Shown in pieces: positions 1 to 6,613 of a stretch of 8,908 nucleotides of DNA; the first letter of the stretch is position 1; each line of letters starts with the position of its first letter. Source of the stretch: Lysobacterales bacterium (lineage in GTDB: Bacteria; Pseudomonadota; Gammaproteobacteria; Xanthomonadales; SZUA-36). The notes beneath the pieces were generated by a model. It made no database searches and was not told the DNA's origin. It saw only the letters and a list, made by a program, of their open reading frames with translations. The stretch lies in contig JABSSV010000115.1 in assembly GCA_013213875.1 (NCBI GenBank), forward strand, positions 1 to 8,908, read 5' to 3'. Position numbers and translations under genes: made by a program.

Positions 1-1023
1 GACGTGCTGATCAGCCCGGAACAGCTAATCACTCAGCACATTGCCGGTTTGATTAAGAATCCCGGCGCCCTGCAGGTACTGGATTTTGCCGACGGGCGGG
101 TGCAGCTGGTGGCAACCCGGGCCGATGCGGGAGGGCTGTTGGTCGGCCAGCAGCTAAAAACGCTGAAAGAGCATCTGCCGGCCGGCGGCGACGCCCGCGT
201 GGCGGCCATCTACCGTCAGGGCCAGCTGGTACAGCCGGATGGCAACACGGTCATTGCGGAAAATGACACGGTATTCTTCCTCGCAGCCCGGCGTCATATC
301 GAGGCCATGATGAAGGAACTGCGACCGCTGGACGGCCCCATACGGCGCATTGTGCTGGCCGGTGGCGGGCATATCGGTGGCAGTCTGGCCAGGCAGCTGG
401 AGCGCGACCATCACGTTAAGGTCATCGAGCGGAATCCGGCGCGGGCCGAGGCCATCGCCGAAGAACTGGAGACCGCCATTGTGCTGGTGGGCGACTGTGC
501 GGATGAAAACCTGCTGCGCGAGGAAGCCATCGAAACCACCGATGTCTACTGCGTCCTCACCAATGACGACGAGGCCAATATCCTCTCCTCCATGCTCGCC
601 AAGCGGCTGGGAGCCGGCAAGGTCCTGGCCATCATCAACCGGGCTTCCTATGTGGACCTGGTCGAATCCAGCGTGATCGATATTGCCGTATCGCCCCAGC
701 AAATCACCATCGGTGACGTACTCACGCATATTCGGCGCGGCAACATTGTGCGGGTTCACTCACTACGCCGCGGCGCCGCCGAGGCCATCGAAGCCATCGC
801 GCTGGGCGACAAGCACTCCTCACGCGTGGTGGGCCGTGCGGTGGAAGATTTGAGTCTGCCCGCCGGCGCCACCATCGGCGCCATTGTGCGCGGTGAGGAT
901 GTGATCATCGCGCATCACGACACCATGATTCAGGAGTTTGACCACGTAATTTTATTCGTGCCGGACAAGCGGCAAATCCCGGTGATCGAATCCCTGTTCC
1001 AGGTTAGCGCCACCTTCGTCTGA
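1..1023 (+). CDS. trkA: Trk potassium uptake regulator TrkA, C-terminal part (5' end outside window)
   Basis: TrkA is the cytoplasmic, nucleotide-binding subunit of the Trk K+ uptake system; it gates TrkH in response to NAD(H)/adenine nucleotides. The frame is open from base 1 (GAC GTG CTG ATC...), so the GTG at 4 is an internal Val codon and not a start. The first residues, DVLISPEQLI, align with E. coli TrkA DHLIAPEQLV as I remember it, near residue 119 of 458. The 340 visible residues are therefore the C-terminal three quarters: the end of the first RCK half with its TrkA_C domain, then a second Rossmann domain with the dinucleotide-binding motif GGGHIGG (about residues 120-126 of the fragment), the VTNDDEANI-like segment (here LTNDDEANI), and a final TrkA_C domain ending in DHVILFVPDKRQI. 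It is followed after 44 bases by trkH on the same strand, a natural operon partner. Nothing looks broken. The identification is very secure. Confidence 0.97.
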   Translation, partial: DVLISPEQLITQHIAGLIKNPGALQVLDFADGRVQLVATRADAGGLLVGQQLKTLKEHLPAGGDARVAAIYRQGQLVQPDGNTVIAENDTVFFLAARRHIEAMMKELRPLDGPIRRIVLAGGGHIGGSLARQLERDHHVKVIERNPARAEAIAEELETAIVLVGDCADENLLREEAIETTDVYCVLTNDDEANILSSMLAKRLGAGKVLAIINRASYVDLVESSVIDIAVSPQQITIGDVLTHIRRGNIVRVHSLRRGAAEAIEAIALGDKHSSRVVGRAVEDLSLPAGATIGAIVRGEDVIIAHHDTMIQEFDHVILFVPDKRQIPVIESLFQVSATFV

Positions 1024-1067
1024 TTCATGCGCACGAAGCCCCGCAGCCACCCCCGAGCAAGCCGTCC

Positions 1068-2519
1068 ATGAAACTGGCTTCCGTGCAGCGAGTGGTGGGT
1101 GCGCTGGTGGCCTGGTCCAGCCTCATGATGCTGCCACCGGCGTTGGTCAGTTGGCTCTATGACGACGGCGTTACCAGCCTGTTCGGACTGTCCGCGGCAG
1201 TGCTTGTCTTGCTGGGCGGGCTCATCTATCTGCCCGTGCGGCGCGCTTCACGTGACCTGCGACTGCGCGACGGGTTCCTGATCGTCGTGGCCTGCTGGCT
1301 GTCCCTCGCACTGGTCGGTGCCATCCCCTTCCTGCTTCTGGAAGACCCGTCCCTGTCTTATGTGGATGCGTTTTTTGAATCCATGTCCGGCCTAACCACC
1401 ACGGGGGCTACCATCATCACCCGTATCGATGATCTGCCGCGGGGCATCCTGTTTTACCGACAACAGCTTCAGTGGCTGGGCGGCATGGGCATCATCGTCC
1501 TCGCGGTCGCCATCCTGCCCATGCTGCGCGTCGGCGGCATGCAGCTTTATCGGGCCGAGACCCCGGGACCCCTGAAAGACACCAAACTCACGCCGCGGAT
1601 CACGGAAACGGCCAAAGCCCTGTGGCTGATTTATCTGGGCATCACCATCACCTGTGCCCTTTGCTACTGGCTGGGCGGCATGCGCATGTTTGATGCGGTC
1701 GGGCACGCCTTTTCTACCGTCGCTATTGGTGGTTTCTCCACCCATGATCAGAGCTTTGCCTTCTACAACAATCCCACGCTGGAAATGATCGCCGTGGTGT
1801 TTATGTTGCTGGCCGGTATGAACTTTGCGCTGCACTTCTCGGCCTGGCGCAAGGCCAGTGCCCAGCCCTATTTCAGCGATCCGGAGCTGCGCGCCTACGG
1901 CTTGATGGCGCTGATCTTTGCGCTGCTGGCCACCCTGGTACTGATACTCGACGGCGTCTATGACAACAGCTTTAGCGCCGCGCGTTTCGCCCTGTTCCAG
2001 GTAGTATCCGCACTCACCACTACCGGCTTCACCAGTACCGAATTTTCTGGCTGGCCGGCGCCCCTGCCACTGCTGCTGATCGCCCTGGCATTCATCGGCG
2101 GTTGCGCCGGCAGCACAGCCGGCGGCATCAAGGTCATTCGCGTCATGCTGCTGTTCCGGCACGCCGTGCGGGAGATTCGACGACTGATTCACCCGCACGC
2201 GGTGCTACCGGTAAAGTTTGGTGGCCAAAAGGCCGCACCCTCCGTACTGGAAGCGGTTATGGGGTTCTTCTTCCTGTTTATCGCCAGCACCGTGCTGATG
2301 ACCTTGCTCCTGCACGCCACGGGACTGGACCTGCTGACGGCGTTTTCTGCAGTCGCCGCCTGTATCACCAATCTTGGCCCGGGACTGGGCGAAGTCAGCG
2401 GCAACTATGCAGTCTTGAATGACAGTGCCAAGCTGGTGCTGAGCATGGCCATGCTGGCCGGTCGCCTGGAGATCTATACCCTGCTGGTGTTACTCACCCC
2501 CACTTTCTGGAAGGACTAG
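1068..2519 (+). CDS. trkH: Trk potassium uptake channel subunit TrkH/TrkG
   Basis: This 483-residue inner-membrane protein is the K+-translocating subunit of the Trk system and works with TrkA, encoded just upstream. The length is normal for the family. All four pore loops are visible, each with its selectivity-filter glycine: SGLTTTGAT (G113), STVAIGGFST (G221), ALTTTGFTS (G320) and ITNLGPGLG (G437). The intramembrane gating loop is GGCAGSTAGGIK at about 344-355. Hydrophobic segments occur throughout, giving the expected four M1-P-M2 repeats plus N-terminal helices. The N-terminus (MKLASVQRVVGALVAWSSLMMLPPALVSWLY) fits the family start. No in-frame ATG, GTG or TTG lies between the trkA stop and this ATG. 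The Shine-Dalgarno match is weak (GAGCAAG about 6 bases upstream), so translation may depend on trkA readthrough. I cannot separate TrkH from its paralogue TrkG; trkH is the default name. Confidence 0.96.
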   Translation: MKLASVQRVVGALVAWSSLMMLPPALVSWLYDDGVTSLFGLSAAVLVLLGGLIYLPVRRASRDLRLRDGFLIVVACWLSLALVGAIPFLLLEDPSLSYVDAFFESMSGLTTTGATIITRIDDLPRGILFYRQQLQWLGGMGIIVLAVAILPMLRVGGMQLYRAETPGPLKDTKLTPRITETAKALWLIYLGITITCALCYWLGGMRMFDAVGHAFSTVAIGGFSTHDQSFAFYNNPTLEMIAVVFMLLAGMNFALHFSAWRKASAQPYFSDPELRAYGLMALIFALLATLVLILDGVYDNSFSAARFALFQVVSALTTTGFTSTEFSGWPAPLPLLLIALAFIGGCAGSTAGGIKVIRVMLLFRHAVREIRRLIHPHAVLPVKFGGQKAAPSVLEAVMGFFFLFIASTVLMTLLLHATGLDLLTAFSAVAACITNLGPGLGEVSGNYAVLNDSAKLVLSMAMLAGRLEIYTLLVLLTPTFWKD

Positions 2520-2523
2520 CAAC

Positions 2524-2727
2524 ATGCGCAAAACTCCCATCGCTTCCCTCGCCGCGAGCCTACTGCTAGTGGCCTGCGCCGAGATGCCGGTCACCCCCGA
2601 CGCTCTGTTCAACAGCGGCTGGAAACAGAACGAATGCGTGAAGATTGCCGACAATCGGCAGCGCACTGACTGCCTGGAGTCACTTAGCCCAACAGCGACC
2701 AAAAGCGAACAGCCCCAGGCCGATTAG
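2524..2727 (+). CDS. Small predicted lipoprotein coupled to trkH, function unknown
   Basis: This 67-residue protein has a short basic N-terminus (MRK), a hydrophobic stretch and the lipobox L-V-A-C at residues 15-18, so Cys18 is the predicted lipidation site. The mature part would be about 50 residues. Residue +2 is Ala, which by the E. coli sorting rule favours the outer membrane. The mature chain is polar and holds two more cysteines, C38 and C50, that could pair as a disulfide. The tail is charged and disordered-looking (SPTATKSEQPQAD). The ATG lies 4 bases after the trkH stop, with GGAAGGA about 8 bases upstream inside the end of trkH, so translational coupling is likely. I do not recognise the family. 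The lipobox, Shine-Dalgarno and placement together make it a credible gene despite its size. A role with the Trk complex is only suggested by position. Confidence 0.72.
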   Translation: MRKTPIASLAASLLLVACAEMPVTPDALFNSGWKQNECVKIADNRQRTDCLESLSPTATKSEQPQAD

Positions 2728-2731
2728 TCGA

Positions 2732-3604
2732 TCAGTAGAAGGAAGCCTCACCTTCAGGACGGGCCCGAAAACGCTTGTAGGGCCACAGGTATTGCTCCGG
2801 ATCCAGAGCAATAATGTGCTCGACACCCCGATTAATGGCCGCTATGGCCGTGTCCAAGTCATCGCTGTAGATAGCCTCCGGCGCCGGCAGAATATGGGTT
2901 TGAAAGCGCCCGCCGGGCAAGCGAACACAGCCTGCAAATACGGCTTTGGCGCCGGTGCGCTGAAGCAGCCGCGGCACGATCACCCCGGTGAGAGCCGCCA
3001 CCCCGAAGAAGGGTGCAAAGCGGCCATCGCCCGCGCGCGGCTCCTGATCCGGCAGCACACCCACGGCCTGCCCTGCGCGCAACTGATCCATCAGGGCTTT
3101 CAGGCCGCGCCGGTTCGCAGGCACCAGCTGCGCGCCAAAGCGGCTGCGGCGCTCGGCCAGCAACTGGTTCAGCGCCGCGTTGCTACCCGGCTTGTAGAGC
3201 GTGGCACCCAGCTTATCGGACATGGCCAGACCCAGCAGTTCCCAGGCACCGTAATGAGGCGCCAGAAACAATACACCCTGCCCTCCGGCAATGGCCTCCT
3301 CCAGTAACTCCATACCCACGGACGGCGCAAACACGCTCTCAAAGCGTGGCCGAGACCAGTACCAGCTCACGCCCACTTCCAGCGCGTTACAGGCATAGTG
3401 ATACAGCGAACGACGCGCGCGCTGTTCCTGCTCCGGCGCACTCAGTTCTGGCGCACAGAGCGCCACATTGACCCGCGCAACCCGGCGCAGACGGCCGGAC
3501 AGGTGCCAGATCAGCCAGGCCAGCGGTCGCGCCAGCCAGTGACTGACACGCGGCGGCCACAGGCTGGTCAGCCAGGCAAAAAAGGCCAGCAGCCGCGCGC
3601 TCAC
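2732..3604 (-). CDS. LpxL/HtrB-family lipid A acyltransferase
   Basis: This 290-residue membrane-associated acyltransferase belongs to the lysophospholipid acyltransferase superfamily (Pfam Lip_A_acyltrans). Family members transfer a secondary acyl chain, typically laurate or myristate, from acyl-ACP to lipid A at the inner face of the inner membrane. The catalytic H-X4-E motif is visible as HYGAWE (H117, E122). Other landmarks are an N-terminal hydrophobic anchor (about 5-36), RVNVALCAPELS (44-55), the GVLPDQEPR segment (182-190) followed by FAPFFG, and the C-terminal QYLWPYKRFRARPEG signature, all in family order and at family length. The start is GTG (SARLL...); no upstream in-frame start was found in the 90-base gap to dtd, and the Shine-Dalgarno sequence is weak. 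It is transcribed divergently from dtd and converges on the small lipoprotein gene. I cannot tell whether it is the lauroyl (LpxL) or myristoyl/other paralogue, so I give no symbol. Confidence 0.93.
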   Translation of the reverse strand: MSARLLAFFAWLTSLWPPRVSHWLARPLAWLIWHLSGRLRRVARVNVALCAPELSAPEQEQRARRSLYHYACNALEVGVSWYWSRPRFESVFAPSVGMELLEEAIAGGQGVLFLAPHYGAWELLGLAMSDKLGATLYKPGSNAALNQLLAERRSRFGAQLVPANRRGLKALMDQLRAGQAVGVLPDQEPRAGDGRFAPFFGVAALTGVIVPRLLQRTGAKAVFAGCVRLPGGRFQTHILPAPEAIYSDDLDTAIAAINRGVEHIIALDPEQYLWPYKRFRARPEGEASFY

Positions 3605-3642
3605 AGGCGCAGGTCCCGCGGCTGGGGCTGGCGCCGGCCGAC

Positions 3643-3651
3643 TGCTAAAAT
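3643..3651 (+). promoter_or_regulatory. Candidate extended -10 promoter of the dtd operon
   Basis: The sequence TGCTAAAAT fits the extended -10 form TG-N-TATAAT with one mismatch, in the 91-base divergent gap between the acyltransferase gene and dtd. The -35 position 17 bases upstream (TGGGGC, 3623-3628) is poor, which is typical of extended -10 promoters. A start of transcription near 3658 would give dtd a leader of about 38 bases. I saw no comparably good promoter on the opposite strand for the acyltransferase gene. This is a pattern match only. Confidence 0.45.
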
Positions 3652-3695
3652 GAGCGTCCGCAACGGCGCTGAAACACGGGGTTTTGGGGTAGGAA

Positions 3696-4166
3696 ATGAT
3701 CGCATTGCTGCAAAGAGTATCGGAAGCCAGCGTCAGTGTGAAAGCCTCCGCCGGTGAACGCCCCCTGGGCGCTATCCGCGCAGGCCTGCTGGTCCTGCTC
3801 GGCGTTGAGCGGGGTGACGGCTCCGCGCAGGCGGACCGCTTATTGCAGCGTCTGCTGGCCTACCGCGTATTCAGTGACGCGGAGGGACGCATGAATCTTA
3901 ACCTGCAACAAGCCGGTGGCGAATTGCTGCTGGTGCCCCAGTTCACACTCGCAGCCGATACGCGCAGCGGCAACCGGCCCGGCTTTTCTACGGCCGCCGA
4001 GCCCGCGCTGGGCAAGCAGCTCTTCGACTACGTACGGGAGCAGGCGCAGCGCGAGCTGGGACACTGTGCAGCGGGCGAGTTCGGAGCGGACATGCTGGTG
4101 CGGCTCACCAATGATGGGCCCGTCACCTTTCATTTGCGGGTTCCCCCGCCGGATGCAGCGCCATGA
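3696..4166 (+). CDS. dtd: D-aminoacyl-tRNA deacylase (DTD)
   Basis: This cytoplasmic homodimeric enzyme hydrolyses D-aminoacyl-tRNA (and Gly-tRNA-Ala), keeping D-amino acids out of protein synthesis. The 156-residue product closely matches E. coli DTD: MIALLQRVSEASVSV at the N-terminus, GLLVLLGVE (30-38), YRVFSDAEGRMNLN (56-69), QFTLAAD (82-88), and the cross-subunit Gly-cisPro motif in TNDGPVTF (G141-P142) that proofreads chirality. Two features differ from E. coli as I recall it. The conserved SQFTLAAD reads PQFTLAAD (P81 replaces Ser), and about four extra residues sit near 17-24 (KASAGERP). The C-terminus is also a few residues longer (PPPDAAP). The ATG is supported by conserved MIALLQRV and preceded by GGGGTAGGAA. 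The stop overlaps the next start as ATGA, so the two genes are probably translationally coupled. Confidence 0.96.
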   Translation: MIALLQRVSEASVSVKASAGERPLGAIRAGLLVLLGVERGDGSAQADRLLQRLLAYRVFSDAEGRMNLNLQQAGGELLLVPQFTLAADTRSGNRPGFSTAAEPALGKQLFDYVREQAQRELGHCAAGEFGADMLVRLTNDGPVTFHLRVPPPDAAP

Positions 4167-4798
4167 TTCAAACCCTTTTGGGCTGGCTGGGTATCGCCGT
4201 CTTTGCCGTATCCGGTGTGCTGGTCGCCAGCCGCCATGGGCTCGACTGGGTGGGTGCCCTGGTGCTGGCTGCCATGACCGCCATCGGTGGCGGGACAATC
4301 CGCGACCTGTTGCTGGACCGCAACGTATTTTGGCTCAATGACACCTCGAACCTGTGGGTGATCCTTGCCACCACGGCACTGACCATTGTCTACCTGCGCC
4401 GTTTCAGCCCTCCCCACGGACTGCTGCGGATAGCCGATGCGCTCGGGCTCGCGCTGTTCGCCATTCTCGGTGCCAAAGTGGCCGAAGACGCGGGCGCATC
4501 ACCGATGATCGTCGTGACCATGGGCGTTATCACCGGCGTGGCCGGCGGCGCCATACGCGATACGCTGGTGGGCGAGATACCCATGATCTTTCGCCCTACG
4601 GAAACCATCTATTCCACAGCCTGCGTTGCAGGTATTCTGTGCTACCTGGGACTGCGTGAAATCGGCGCAGATGATAATTGGGCCACGGTGGCCGGTATCG
4701 GGTGCATTGCCAGCCTGCGCATCATCGCCATCGTCAGAAAAATTCGACTACCGGCCATCAGAACCAGGTCCCCCGAGGACCAGTCGTCGACGGAGTGA
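4163..4798 (+). CDS. UPF0126 / TRIC-type membrane protein (YadS/YicG family)
   Basis: This 211-residue inner-membrane protein has about seven hydrophobic helices arranged as two similar three-helix halves. Each half carries the family's glycine-rich motif: GGGTIRD (42-48) and GGAIRD (128-133), followed by LLLDRNVFW and TLVGEIPMIF respectively. This internal duplication is the hallmark of UPF0126 (Pfam PF03458, E. coli YadS and YicG), whose structure is shared with trimeric intracellular cation (TRIC) channels. Some databases label it a glycine transporter. The substrate cannot be read from the sequence. The C-terminal tail (RKIRLPAIRTRSPEDQSSTE) is charged and cytoplasmic-looking. Translation starts at the ATG overlapping the dtd stop (ATGA). 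A secreted helical protein follows after 8 bases. Co-operon placement with dtd is intriguing given the proposed glycine transport and DTD's action on glycyl-tRNA, but that link is speculation. Confidence 0.9.
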   Translation: MIQTLLGWLGIAVFAVSGVLVASRHGLDWVGALVLAAMTAIGGGTIRDLLLDRNVFWLNDTSNLWVILATTALTIVYLRRFSPPHGLLRIADALGLALFAILGAKVAEDAGASPMIVVTMGVITGVAGGAIRDTLVGEIPMIFRPTETIYSTACVAGILCYLGLREIGADDNWATVAGIGCIASLRIIAIVRKIRLPAIRTRSPEDQSSTE

Positions 4799-4806
4799 AG
4801 TGAATC

Positions 4807-5217
4807 ATGTTTCGACCAACCAGCCTGCTGCTTATGCTGCTCCTGTCACTGCTAGCTGTGCCCGCAGCCGCCCAGGAAGATCCATCTCCAGCCAGTACCC
4901 GCGAGCAGGTCGAGCAAGAGCTCGCTGACATCAAGACCCAACTCACCCTGAGCGACTATCAGTGGACCCAGGTGGAGATGATTCTTAAGAGCAGCATCCG
5001 TGAGCGCGTGGCCATCGCCAAGCGCTATGGACTCGACGATGGTGGCGTCGAGGCACTGGAAGGCAAGGAAAAGCGGGCACTGAAGCGCGAAATCAAAAGC
5101 AGCCGTAAGTTCGCCGAGCAGCGCATGAAACGCTTCCTCAGCAAGGATCAGATGAAAGAGTTCAAAGCGCTGCAGGAACGCATTGATACCCGGCTACTGG
5201 ATCAGATCGAACCCTAG
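4807..5217 (+). CDS. Small secreted helical protein, Spy/CpxP-like
   Basis: This 136-residue protein starts with a clear Sec signal peptide: MFRPTS, a run of Leu up to about residue 17, and likely cleavage near AVPAAAQ (22-23). The mature part is highly charged and predicted almost wholly helical (for example REQVEQELADIKTQ and KRALKREIKSSRKFAEQRMKRFLSKDQ). Two LTxxQ-like stretches, LTLSDYQ (46-52) and LSKDQ (111-115), stand about 65 residues apart. This resembles the periplasmic chaperone family of Spy and CpxP, which carries two LTxxQ motifs. The likeness is structural and weak at sequence level, so the function is inferred. GGAG lies 11 bases before the ATG, at the end of the upstream membrane-protein gene, placing it as the last gene of the dtd operon. 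It ends 7 bases before the convergent ntrC gene. Confidence 0.82.
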   Translation: MFRPTSLLLMLLLSLLAVPAAAQEDPSPASTREQVEQELADIKTQLTLSDYQWTQVEMILKSSIRERVAIAKRYGLDDGGVEALEGKEKRALKREIKSSRKFAEQRMKRFLSKDQMKEFKALQERIDTRLLDQIEP

Positions 5218-5224
5218 CCAGCGC

Positions 5225-6613
5225 TCAGGTCTCATAATCCTTCAGCTTGCGGGTCAGCGTATTGCGGCCCACGCCCAGCAGGCGGGCGGCCTCAATACGC
5301 TTACCACCCGTGTACTCCAGCGCCACCTCAAACAGCACCTGTTCCATGGCATCACGGGCCGCGGGCAAGAGATCAGGCGAACCGCTCCGCAGCGCCGTAC
5401 CCGCCCACTCGCGCAGGGCCCCACGCCAGTCACCGGAAGCCCTGCCTTCAATGGCGCCTTCGGCCTCTTCCAGCGGTAAATCTTCCGGAAAGATCTGTTC
5501 TCCGGGGGCCATGACGCACAGCTGACGGCAGAGATTTTGTAGCTGCCGAACGTTGCCGGGCCAGCGCCGCGTGCGCAAGGCCTGCACCGTTTCCGGCCGC
5601 AGATGTTTACGTTCCAGCCCCATCTCGCGGGCTGACTGGTTCAGAAAATAGCGCGCCAAAGGCTCGATATCATCCAGCCGTTCGCGCAGGGGCGGCAATT
5701 CTAGATTGATCACATTCAGGCGGTGGTAGAGGTCTTCCCGGAAGGTACCTGCGGCAATGTGCTTGTCCAGCTCCTGATGGGTCGCAGCAATAATGCGTAC
5801 ATCAGCCTGCAACAGATCGCGACCACCCACTCGGTAGTAATCACCCTCAGCCAGTACCCGCAGCAATCGCGTTTGCAGCGGTAACGGCATATCGCCAATT
5901 TCATCCAGAAACAGCGTGCCGCCAGCGGCCTCCTCAAAGCGGCCGGCACGTTTGCTGTGCGCGCCGGTAAAAGCGCCGCGCTCATGCCCGAACAGTTCCG
6001 ATTCCAACAGTTCGTTCGGTATGGCCGCCGTATTGATGGCCACAAACGGACCATTGGCACGCGGGCTGTGATCATGCAGCGCCCGCGCCACCACCTCTTT
6101 GCCGGCACCGGTTTCACCGGTGATCAAAACGCTGATGGTGGATTTGGATAAGCGACCGATGGTGCGAAAGATCTCCTGCATGGCGGCGGACTCACCAATC
6201 ATCTGGTTTTCATCCGGCAAGCGCTCGACCGCAGCGGGTGCCTGACGATCAGCCACGGCACTGGCCACCACCGACAGGACCTGCTCCAGATCAAAAGGCT
6301 TGGGCAGGTAATCGAACACACCCTGCTGGAAGGCGCTGACGGCCTGGTCCAGATCGGAAAAACCGGTCATGGCGATCACAGGGATGTTGCGTTGCTGTTC
6401 CCGCAAGGTATCCAACACGGTCAGACCATCTGCATCGGGTAATCGAATATCGGTCAGGATCACATCAGGCGAGTCTGCCGCGAGGGCCTCATGCAAGGCC
6501 CCAACGCTGGCATAGCTGGCCACCGCATAGCCGGCTTTTGAGAGCGCCCGTTCGAGCACAAAACGAATGGAATCGTCATCATCGGTGATCCAGGCCCGCG
6601 CTTGCTGGGTCAT
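5225..6613 (-). CDS. ntrC: Nitrogen regulation response regulator NtrC
   Basis: NtrC (GlnG) is the sigma-54-dependent activator of nitrogen-starvation genes, phosphorylated by NtrB. The 462-residue product has three domains. The receiver has acidic residues D11-D13, phosphoacceptor D55 (in LTDIRLPDADG), T83 and K105 (LPKPFD). The AAA+ domain has Walker A GETGAGKE (166-173), the sigma-54 contact loop GAFTGA (213-218) and Walker B LFLDE (234-238). The Fis-type DNA-binding domain ends in GKRIEAARLLGVGRNTLTRK, with the helix-turn-helix at about 437-458. The N-terminus (WITDDDDSIRFVLERALSKAG) and the NLCRQL segment fit NtrC better than other NtrC-like activators. The start overlaps the ntrB stop (ATGA), with GAGGAG 8 bases upstream at 6622-6627. 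No key residue is missing. It is preceded by ntrB and glnA, the classical cluster. Confidence 0.97.
   Translation of the reverse strand: MTQQARAWITDDDDSIRFVLERALSKAGYAVASYASVGALHEALAADSPDVILTDIRLPDADGLTVLDTLREQQRNIPVIAMTGFSDLDQAVSAFQQGVFDYLPKPFDLEQVLSVVASAVADRQAPAAVERLPDENQMIGESAAMQEIFRTIGRLSKSTISVLITGETGAGKEVVARALHDHSPRANGPFVAINTAAIPNELLESELFGHERGAFTGAHSKRAGRFEEAAGGTLFLDEIGDMPLPLQTRLLRVLAEGDYYRVGGRDLLQADVRIIAATHQELDKHIAAGTFREDLYHRLNVINLELPPLRERLDDIEPLARYFLNQSAREMGLERKHLRPETVQALRTRRWPGNVRQLQNLCRQLCVMAPGEQIFPEDLPLEEAEGAIEGRASGDWRGALREWAGTALRSGSPDLLPAARDAMEQVLFEVALEYTGGKRIEAARLLGVGRNTLTRKLKDYET

Noticed and set aside
154..759. A 201-codon minus-strand frame inside trkA
   Set aside because: It is fully antisense to the conserved Rossmann-domain coding sequence, with no plausible start signal or homology.
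1392..2198. A 268-codon minus-strand frame inside trkH
   Set aside because: The translation is rich in Gln, Gly, His and Arg with no membrane or fold pattern, a typical shadow of a hydrophobic gene.
2739..2756. GAAGG...CCTTC inverted repeat at the acyltransferase gene end, as a terminator
   Set aside because: The stem has only 5 bp with an 8-base loop, lies inside coding sequence and has no T-run.
2645..3307. A 220-codon plus-strand frame running from the small lipoprotein gene into the acyltransferase gene
   Set aside because: It overlaps the lipoprotein gene in another frame and is antisense to the catalytic part of the acyltransferase. No domain is recognisable.
3620..3660. A sigma-54 promoter (GG-N10-GC) in the acyltransferase/dtd gap, suggested by TGGCGCC...TGC
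   Set aside because: The spacing between GG and GC is 12, not 10, and the TTGC element is missing.
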